This document shows, one piece after another, positions 56,070-64,000 of a stretch of DNA of 64,000 nt. Origin of the DNA: Patiria miniata (Eukaryota; Echinodermata; Asteroidea; Valvatida; Asterinidae); the NCBI RefSeq assembly GCF_015706575.1, contig NW_024037058.1:6263806-6327805 (forward strand), in the 5' to 3' direction. The position numbers were made by a program, and so were the translations under genes. Position 1 is the first letter of the stretch. The number at the start of each line of letters is the position of its first letter. The notes below the pieces were generated by a model. The model worked only from the letters and a program-made list of their open reading frames with translations, was not told the origin of the DNA and searched no databases.

Positions 56070-56450
56070 GGAATAACTGTATTTATATAGCGCTTTTGGC
56101 CAGAGGATACAAAGCGCTGGGGGAGAATGCAACCAAAGCCAGGTAAATGAAGTATATGAACATTATGAGACCCATTATGTAGCACCTTTTTGCTAGGTGC
56201 TGCGGCGCATAATTGCTGCCACTGCCAGAAACACCGGGGCAAACCCCTCCTCTTAGCGACAAGTGTTACTGGGTTCTTTAACATGCATTACACAACACAC
56301 GGGACCTACGGCTTTACGTCCCATCTGAAGGACGAAGCAACAATGGTAAAGTGCCTTGCTCAAGAGCACAAGCACCATGTTCACACGGTCAGGATTCGAA
56401 CCTGTGTACCACGGCACACGAGTCGAACACCGAAACTTCAAGTTACAATG
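56070..56450 (-). mobile_element. tRNA-derived SINE, minus orientation
   Basis: On the minus strand a perfect B box GGTTCGAATCC (56390-56400) lies near the 5' end. The element runs to 'tatatagcgctttt' near 56085. The body with 'cacacgggacctacggctttacgtcccatc' matches a repeat common in marine invertebrate genomes (general knowledge). Borders approximate. Confidence 0.7.
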
Positions 56451-56620
56451 TTCAGAAGTAACAGGGACAGGAAAAATGACAGACTTTGGACCCGAAATGT
56501 ATAGAATGACCTACTAGTGAGAGGTTCTGTATCATAACAGTTAATAGTTTGTTAATTCCATAAATGATTGAGTTGTTTACTTCCTTGATTTAGCAATATT
56601 TTCTTGGTCTGGTTTGTTTG

Positions 56621-59600
56621 TGAATAAAGATTGAGACAGGGCGTTTAAAGAGGGAATTGCATTTATGCAAATAATGTGTCTGGCACCTGGCCTATACACA
56701 GCTTTTCCAAATGTAATTCACACCTCTGGTGTCAGCACATATTGAATAATAGCTTGCAATATCTAATTGATGTAACATGGCTCTCAGAACCTTCTAGAGA
56801 CAGTCAATTCAAATGGTGTATCTTCAAACTTATAAGTCTCACCTTGCAAAATATACGAGTGTCATATTTAATACAGAGCCGAGTACAGAGAGAGTTGCGA
56901 CATGAATGGTATCATTTTCAGACGCCATTATAGGTCCAAGAATGAGTAAATATTCTGAAGTGAGATTGTGGGGTTATTTTAATATACAGAAAATTAGAGA
57001 AACTGGTGTCTGAGAACAAAACTCCCATAACATTACAGACAATACGCAACCCGAGTTGGACCTAAAATAAATCCAACTTGCTAGTTGTTGCAACTCTCTC
57101 TATATACGACTCTGGCTTAATGGGGTGAGTGCACCACCAAGTGTTTGCCAATGGAGAGGCCACTGTTAAATTTAACAATTGACATGCTTTCAGGATGTCA
57201 TCATCATCATCCTTGAAACTTATTTTTTACATGAATCTATTATGAAAACTCGGTTAATAAAATCAACACTATGCCAACAACAAATTCCAATGGTGCCTAC
57301 ACAAACTAATAGCCAGTTCTTTAAGCAGTTGTTGAAACTATTCTTTAATGTGCTACCAAAAACTTGCTACTTTCTAGAGGCAGTGCATTCGCATGAAGTA
57401 TGAACCTCCACCGTGCAAGTCTCAAATCTCACCTACATGTACGTTTAACATGTACAATAGGGGTGAGTGCGCCACCGAGTGTCTGACTATGGAGAGGCCA
57501 CTGTTCAATTTTACAACTGGCATCCTTTCAGTTGAAATACTATCAAGCAGTTATGTGTAATCATCCTCTTTCATTTGTTTCATGAATCCATTATGAAAAC
57601 TTTGTAAATAAACTCAACATTATATCAACAAAACATTCCAAGGATGCCCATCAAAACCAAATAGATCAGACAGTTCTGATGTACACATTTGTTGAAAGTT
57701 TTCTTTACTGTGCTGCAAAAAAAATGGTCTCTCATCAAAATTATTGACAATTTAACATTCGGTCAATAAAGTGTAGTAGATATGCAGACGCATGATCTAG
57801 CAACACTTGCAGATTGTAAACTTTCTTGGGTCTTTTCTTTGACTGTGTACACTGATTTCAATTTTGCTACAAGTACCTTCATCTTGATTGTTTGTGTGTG
57901 CGTGATAATGGTTGCATAATGACTGCTGTCCATGTACATGTATAACTTATTATTCACATAACTCATTATTCACTGTGGTATACGGCACTTCCCAAGGAAC
58001 CCCTTTTATTTTTATTTTCACACATTATGCAAGACAGTGAGGCTTGTTTTTCTGTTGGGTGCAATCCCACGCAAAGTTGACATGGCGGATGACAGAACAT
58101 TAATAACATCTTCAGCATCTTAAAGCATCAATTGCATGCAAATAAAAGGGGACAACTAAGACTTTTATTTGAGTGTTGAGCCAGTGAGATAGAATGTGGT
58201 TGAATGTGTTTTTTTTAGGGGGAGGGGGTTGTAGAAAAATGGTTTGGGGGCTAAATTAGAAGTCATTTTGGCATCTTGTTTTCACATACAAAATGCAAGT
58301 GCAGGCTTTGTGAGATTTGTATTTCAGGCTGGGGTAAAGGTTCATTTCACACAGAACTTACATGTAGAATATCATGATTCCGTATAATTTTTATCAAGTG
58401 TTACAAATCTGTGCTGTGGTATAATTGTAATGTACATTTCCTTACATTTTATTTTCACCTTTGTATTTTTCTGTGTTGACAAAATGGGAGCTTGGGCCTA
58501 CAGTTATACAGCAACTAATTTTTAGCTTTCCTGGAAAATGGATCAGAATTTAGTTCTTAATTTACAAAATTCAAATAGTCTCAGCAGAAAAAGATATACA
58601 AAAGATATGATTTTTTAATGGAAAAAAAATCAATTTGAAACAAAATGTTCAGCTTTGGGCTCTGTCATTTTCCGGGAATTCAACTATATGACAACCATGC
58701 TGAAAGGGATCTACTTCAAATTTTATGGTTGGCTTTGCATTTATGTTTTCCTAATATTGTAAACAGATATTGTGAAATGGAAAGTGGCCCTATAGTCACT
58801 GATTGGGCAAATTCTACTCAGATTTTAATATGAAGCCTGATTTTCCTTGGGTATTTTCTTGGAGACATTTAATCTCTTTGCATTTGAAAAGTTTAATTAA
58901 ATCAAACTTTGAAATCAAGAATCATTCCAACACCCTGTAGTCCAACCTGAGTCATTTCTTTTCCTTTTCTATCAATTGGGTGCTTGTCTTTTTTGTCGAA
59001 AGGGAAACCAGGAAAAATCTTGAATGTAATAAATTAATGTGTTTTCACCCAATTCATTTTAGAATACATTTTCAACATGTATGTTCTAATGTTTAGGTAA
59101 CATTTCCATTTTGGGGCAGTTGCAACCTTTAAAAGGCTGTTATTTTGGATTACTTTTGTGCACATACATATGCATAATGCAAGGAGACACATTCCCAGCA
59201 ATTAAATTATTGATCGCGATAAATTAGGGGCAGCTAGGAAGCAGTTAAACATTTGAGTTAATTATTGTCTGAGGGCAAATAAGTCAAAACGTGTGGGGTA
59301 ATTTTTCAAGGACTGAACGTGGGGGGGGGGGGGGAAGCAATTTTCTAAGTTTGATGTATCATTCAGAAGTAAGTAATATCTATACTGCTAGAAAACCTTT
59401 GTTTTGTAAGTAAAACTTAAAAAAAAAAAAAACCACTAATTTAATCATGCATTTCGCAAAACAAATTTCAGACCGTAAGCCAACAAATGAACCAAAAGTA
59501 TTTTGAAAAAAGTTCTTATTGTTATAAAGAACCGTACTTTGTCCAATCTGTACTTCTGTTTTCTAGAAATATTGGTGTGTTTTCTTTTTTTGGCATCTCC

Positions 59601-60100
59601 AACTAGACAAGTTGTGGTATTATAAAGAAATATTCAAAAGAAAATAACCCCATCAGCCTTAATATACCAACAGTAATCTGATTTGAGAGATTCTTACCCC
59701 GGGCATGCCAGATAATTATATTGATTTTTTTCTGCTGACAAATTTCCAATTTTGTCTATTGTATTTATAAGCATAAATTAAGTCAACAGACAAAAGCAGG
59801 CAAGTGGTATGCACAGCTGGCTTTATATTGATCACCTACAATGAGAGCATATAGCTGCATCAAGTAACATCAACAGTCACGGCCAGTGAATCCTGCTTCA
59901 TGTAGGCAGGGAGAACTCAACCGTTAAAGACAGTCACTTGACTGATTTTGACTGAAAGGACAACTTTGCACACAATGTATGTTTGTATTCAGGAGGGTTT
60001 ATAATAAGTTATATTCCATAACTAGGTGAGCCAATTTTTTTTTGGGGGGGGGCGGAGGGGGAGGGGTAGTGATTTATTCAAGAGTGAGCACATACATACA
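56621..60100. other. Long spacer before T7, no gene recognised
   Basis: AT-rich with G runs (58217-58228, 59321-59333, 60039-60060). At 57120-57390 and 57460-57740 two diverged direct copies (~340-bp period) share 'ggggtgagtg' and 'gaggccactgtt' and are related to 'gtgagtgtgctaacaagtgtttgcctcaagaggccact' in the S1 spacers. This shows the spacer derives from S1 DNA. Short ORFs here lack family features. Confidence 0.5.
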
Positions 60101-60135
60101 TACATGATTGCTGAAGGAAAATAATAAATTGCAAC

Positions 60136-60410
60136 CAAAAATCTTCTTCAGGCTGAATGTGTTAATCACCAGGGCTACTGACACCAAAAATAACATTGGT
60201 GACTTCTGATTTAATTTTTGTGGGGGCAAGTCTAGTTTCATGGAATTACTCACTGCCATTTATGAAATTACAACAAAAATCTTCTTCAGGCTGAAATTTG
60301 TTAAGCACCAGGCCTACTGACACCAAAAAATAACATGGCAACTTCTGATTCCATTTTTGTGGGGGCACTAGTTTATTGGAAATACTGACTGCCATTTATG
60401 CACAGGAAAC
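60136..60410. repeat. Tandem duplication, ~139-bp period
   Basis: 'aaaaatcttcttcaggctga' starts units at about 60136 and 60275, each ending near 'actgccatttatg'. Upstream of T1 the same unit is single (about 905-1025), so the doubling is specific to the T7 side. Confidence 0.75.
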
Positions 60411-60539
60411 CTGCATTGATCTGTGCATAAATTACCGTTCAGTACATGTATATACATGGACTCCAACAGCTTCAACAAATAGAACTGGGAAGTTATGCAA
60501 ATATTTCAACATTCACATACATGTACTGTGCGTGTACAT

Positions 60540-60628
60540 CAAACAGTGTAAACTGCAGACACTGTGCCATCTTTCAGAAGGATAATTTCAAAATTTCCTC
60601 GTACAATTACAAAATAACTTCAATTCAG
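60540..60628 (+). promoter_or_regulatory. Class A leader exon of T7
   Basis: Homologue of the T1 leader, ending CAATTCAG|GTTAGT (GT at 60629). Pairs with the ATAG acceptor ending at 61808 for a 1180-bp intron. A TATA-like 'tatatacatgg' lies about 90 bases upstream (60450) but is missing from the T1 copy. Left boundary approximate. Confidence 0.5.
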
Positions 60629-61179
60629 GTTAGTGTGCTTTTTGTTGTACACATATTTAATGGCAGTTGTTAGGAATCATGGAATAATATGCCAGTATGA
60701 GCAGCATTGGTCTTAGAGAGAGTAGTCAATGTTCGAATACAATTATTTGCCTGTTCAATATCCTTGATCTTTCATTGAACCTCAACAGGTGCGGTTGTAG
60801 AGCCTATATTTTAGGGGGGCTAGGAGGGGTGGATTCAGAATTTTTTGCAGGGAGGCGTGCTGATTGTAGAACGTTCTTTTTTCTCTGGACACTTAAGCAT
60901 CCAAAATTTAATAGGGGGTGGGGGTGGGGTGAAGGCTCCTATCATATTTTCAAGGGGGAGCACTGATAAAATCCTATAATCATGCAGACTATATACCTAA
61001 TAGTGTACAAATGGCCCCTTCGAATGACTTCTTTTTTTTCGGGGGGGGGGGGGGGACCATTTCCATGTGACGTCACTGGCTTCTAACATTTGTACTGCCA
61101 TTTTTTTTAATGGCCCCCCAGCACTTGAACGTCAAATAAAAGTGTAGAAGTTGAACAAACAACTTGATAAAGTGAGATT

Positions 61180-61255
61180 TGAATTAACCTTTGACCTGCA
61201 GATTACCGTACCGACACTACCGACTGTGCTATCCCGGACCAGCCCTATGTTGGCT
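61180..61255 (-). repeat. tRNA-derived SINE remnant, T7 copy
   Basis: Homologue of 1485-1560. On the minus strand the A-box-like part GGGATAGCACAGTCGG is clear; the B box is interrupted by an insertion (GGTTAATTCAAATC). Lies in the T7 leader intron. Confidence 0.55.
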
Positions 61256-61840
61256 TTTCCCCAATTTCAAATTGTCTCTGTTTAAGGAGCACTAGTCAGA
61301 TGCCGTGAATGTGTTTATGACATATGTAGCTAGGGATCATGCCCAAAGTCACATCAGCAATGCTGCAAACGCTGAAAAGAGCAAACCCCAGATCACTCAG
61401 AGAGGACACGGCTATTTGATTGAAATTTTGAAATAAACTAAACATTTTGGTAACTGTCTAGGCACATTGAAATAAAAAACTGTGCTAATTAACCAAACTG
61501 TAACTAACAATTATACTGGTAAAAAACAACATTTTACATCCACTTTCATTTTATTTTAATGCAGGGGAGTAACTAAGGGTTATTTTGGGTGAGCTCAAAA
61601 ACTTAGTGCCTTCTCCAGAGAGTGGGGCTGCCCAATTGCAAGTGCCTTCCTGCAAATAGGACCCAAGTTATATCAATGTAGTGACTGAATGATATATTGC
61701 AAGCGATACCAATAACCAAGGAAACAAAACATGTTGACAATGTTGCAGATGATTACTAAGATTATCATATATTGAAGTATAACTTTGAACACATCCATCC
61801 ATTCATAGGTTTAAAACAAAACTCATCTCAAGTGGTCAAG

Positions 61841-63823
61841 ATGGCATCTAATGTCACAGCTCAATCAGTGTTGGAGAAGATTAGTGTGGATCATCTGGAA
61901 TGCTCCATCTGCACCAACCGTTTCAGGCAGCCCAAACTGCTGGACTGTTTGCATAGTTTTTGCCTGCAATGCCTCCACAACCTCAGACAGAGCCAAGATC
62001 CTAGCGGTACAAAGCTGACATGTCCCCTGTGCAGACGTGAAACCATGTTGAAAGGGTCTGGGGTTGCTGATCTCCCTAATAACGTTGCATTCAGTGCCCT
62101 GGTGGAGGAAGTTACAATGCAGGAAAAGCTACTGGAAGGTCAAGGGTCAGACATCAAATGTCAGGCCTGTGATGAGGAGAATCAGGCTATTTCAAGATGC
62201 ATGGACTGTGATCATTTCCTGTGTCAAGAATGTCAAAAGGCTCATGAACGTCTAACGTATCTAATGAAATCTCACAAAATCTATACACTGGCTCAACTCC
62301 GATCAGGAGAGATTGTCTACAAGAGTAAACTAAGAGAAGAAGTTCCCAAATGTGGCAAGCATCCAGATCAAAATTTCAATGTTTACTGCAACACAAGTGA
62401 GCAAGTCACATGTCTCATGTGTACTGTTCTAGATCATGAAAAACCAAAACACTCTTGTATTGGCTTACCCGAGGCTTTTGAGAAATGTAAGAAAAAGGTA
62501 AAAGAACTTGTTGCAAAAGTTGCTCAAAGCAAAACAGAACTGAACACCACCATAGAGAAGACTTGCATATCTCGCAAGAAACTCGACATCATGTTTTCAA
62601 ACACCAAAAAGAACATCTCAGAAAAGGCTGACCAAGAGGTTGCCAAGATCCGACAGGAGGAGCAGAAATTGTTAACAGAGACTGACAGGATTTATCAGGA
62701 AAGAGTCGAAACATTTGAAGCTGCTCAAGCTAACAACAGGAAAGAGGTGACACGGACAGAGCACAAGCTGGAGGAGGTCAAACAACTCATGAATCAAGCA
62801 AGTTGCTATGAGATTCTTGAACTTCAACAGAAGCTCTTGCATAACCTCAGTGAATTGACAGGGAAACAACCACAGCAAGTTCCTGACAAGTTGACCTTTA
62901 TGAACTTTGAAGAAGGTGAGAGGTCACTTGGGAGACTCATTCTGGAAGAAGAGCCAAAGGCTGCAGCAAAGCAATCACCAAGACCTGCAAGATCATATGT
63001 GAAGGAGAAATGGGAACTGAAGAGTGAAATCAAGAACTTTAAATTGACACATGCATTTATAAAACATGTTGCAGCACTCTCTAAAAATACAATATTTACA
63101 TCTATAACAAGTTCTGGAAATATTTTAAAAGCATTTGCTGGCAACAGTGATGCACTATTTACAGTTTCTATTCCCAATAGTCATCTGCAACAATCACCTT
63201 TCCCACAAAAGCTACAAATCAATGGCCTTGCTGATGTAAGGTGTATTGCAGTGAGCAAGGACAACAAGCTTCTTGTCGTAGATGGTCCAGAAGTCAAGGT
63301 CTTCAACAAGCGAAATCAGCTCCTCCATCAGTTCACACCAGGTAGAGGGCCAAACAGGACACCAAGATGCATTGCAGTGGATGACAGCAATCTGATAGCA
63401 GTGGGTTATGAAGGAAAGAATGAAATATCTCTACACAACCCAGATGGATCCCTCATCAGGAGACTGCCTGCTCCAATGATTGGAAGTTATCTGACAATGT
63501 ATAATCACCGCCTAGTCTACACAACAGACTTTACCAAAAGGTTGGTATGTGTAGACTACTATGGTGCCAGTGTATTCTCAGTAGACATGGCCAGCAACAT
63601 ACAGGAGGATGGGCACCCTAAAGGTGTGTCCTGTGACAGTGATGGCAGCATCTATGTTGCTGTGTTCGGACATCCAAGTGACATTAAACATTACAGTCCT
63701 GATGGCAAGTACATTGGATGTGTGATCAAGGGATGTGGTCATCCACGTGGCATCACATTTACATCAGGTGGTGATCTGGTAGTGGCTACAGGACAGTCTG
63801 TACAGATCTATCACCGAGTGTAA
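61841..63823 (+). CDS. T7: TRIM-NHL-like E3 ligase with altered second B-box
   Basis: 660 aa. RING and B-box 1 complete. In B-box 2 a zinc-binding Cys (about position 186) is Ser (CNTSEQ where others have CNSCEQ), and two residues are added between the last His pair (HEKPKH), so zinc binding is likely weakened. Coiled coil is of the T4/T6 subtype (one heptad unit). One linker module. The first propeller segment is the longest of all copies (extra ITSSGNILKAFAG-type stretch). One residue is missing at GHPSD where others have GHPTGD. Start is the conserved ATG; the upstream in-frame extension has only a non-ATG codon and crosses the acceptor at 61808. Leader class A like T1, but body like T4/T6. 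Confidence 0.92.
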   Translation: MASNVTAQSVLEKISVDHLECSICTNRFRQPKLLDCLHSFCLQCLHNLRQSQDPSGTKLTCPLCRRETMLKGSGVADLPNNVAFSALVEEVTMQEKLLEGQGSDIKCQACDEENQAISRCMDCDHFLCQECQKAHERLTYLMKSHKIYTLAQLRSGEIVYKSKLREEVPKCGKHPDQNFNVYCNTSEQVTCLMCTVLDHEKPKHSCIGLPEAFEKCKKKVKELVAKVAQSKTELNTTIEKTCISRKKLDIMFSNTKKNISEKADQEVAKIRQEEQKLLTETDRIYQERVETFEAAQANNRKEVTRTEHKLEEVKQLMNQASCYEILELQQKLLHNLSELTGKQPQQVPDKLTFMNFEEGERSLGRLILEEEPKAAAKQSPRPARSYVKEKWELKSEIKNFKLTHAFIKHVAALSKNTIFTSITSSGNILKAFAGNSDALFTVSIPNSHLQQSPFPQKLQINGLADVRCIAVSKDNKLLVVDGPEVKVFNKRNQLLHQFTPGRGPNRTPRCIAVDDSNLIAVGYEGKNEISLHNPDGSLIRRLPAPMIGSYLTMYNHRLVYTTDFTKRLVCVDYYGASVFSVDMASNIQEDGHPKGVSCDSDGSIYVAVFGHPSDIKHYSPDGKYIGCVIKGCGHPRGITFTSGGDLVVATGQSVQIYHRV

Positions 63824-64000
63824 GGACAGATTAATTAAAGTGGGGCTATTAAGTGTATCCACCAACCACTTTCATCAGATATTAAATAGTGTTATCACTG
63901 AAAAAGAACTTTAAAGTTCATTCCCTCGAATGACATCCTACAATGCTGTATTTGGTTTATTTTTAAGGTCTTTGGTCTCTGTATGTGTTGACTCTAATGA
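63824..64000. other. Start of a D-I type 3' flank of T7
   Basis: Matches the first ~170 bases after T1, T2 and T4 ('ggggctat..agtgtatccaccaaccactttcatcagatatt'). ATTAAA at 63834-63839. The window ends inside it, so the array may continue to the right. Confidence 0.7.

Larger units (their letters stand above)
55191..56620. other. Degenerate D-I flank of T6, interrupted
   Basis: Worn homology to the T1/T2/T4 3' flanks (for example 'gagtgccgcatcaaattaatatcagtttc' and 'gactttggacccgaaatgtatagaatgacctact'), interrupted between about 55710 and 56450 by repeats. It carries more substitutions and indels than the other D-I copies, so it is the oldest or least constrained copy. Confidence 0.6.

Noticed and set aside
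58645..58833. 62-codon ORF in the T7 spacer that looks vaguely protein-like
   Set aside because: No splice context, family motif or second copy to support it.

Overview
The window is animal genomic DNA. Genes are far apart, the coding ORFs sit behind spliceosomal acceptor sites and 5' leader introns, and the spacers are AT-rich and full of short non-autonomous DNA transposons and tRNA-derived SINEs. The encoded proteins (TRIM-type RING/B-box/coiled-coil/NHL-like E3 ligases in tandem array) and the SINE types point to a marine invertebrate deuterostome. An echinoderm is my best guess, but no species call is possible from the sequence alone.

The core is a plus-strand tandem array of seven TRIM paralogues. 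Coding exons are at 3564-5576 (T1), 13194-15515 (T2), 26406-28418 (T3), 34642-36570 (T4), 44242-46230 (T5), 52128-54066 (T6, broken by a frameshift) and 61841-63823 (T7). Each is one uninterrupted coding exon starting Met-Ala-Ser/Phe-Asn-Val-Thr. A splice acceptor lies 33-47 bases upstream of each ATG, and each can be paired with an upstream non-coding leader exon that ends in a good donor.

The leaders fall into three unrelated classes: A (T1, T7), B (T2, T3, T5; TATA-like box) and C (T4, T6; TATA-like box). Spacers also come in types. S1 is a D-I 3' flank followed by a class B promoter, and occurs three times (after T1, T2, T4). S2 is a D-II 3' flank followed by a class C promoter, and occurs twice (after T3, T5). 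A degenerate D-I followed by class A precedes T7. T3-S2-T4 and T5-S2-T6 are therefore two copies of a two-gene block offset by about 17.5-17.8 kb.

S1 spacers carry minus-strand exon-like fragments with proper splice sites. Three of them (DWS exon, NRD exon, KTSW exon) resemble the bridge-like lipid transfer protein family (BLTP2/KIAA0100, hobbit). Frameshifts in some copies show they are decaying fragments carried along by the duplication.

Paralogous spacers act as filled and empty sites for each other. This lets several transposon insertions be defined to the base: hAT-like (8-bp target duplications), piggyBac-like (TTAA), Harbinger-like (TTA), Tigger-like (TA) and a tRNA-SINE. A 145-bp minisatellite rich in AGGTCA-type half sites lies in the T3-T4 spacer.

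Functionally, the RING and B-boxes are almost invariant between copies. The first segment of the C-terminal propeller, two of its loops, the coiled-coil heptad number and one linker are highly variable. This is the pattern expected of a recognition-diversified ubiquitin-ligase family, possibly immune; that role is inference.
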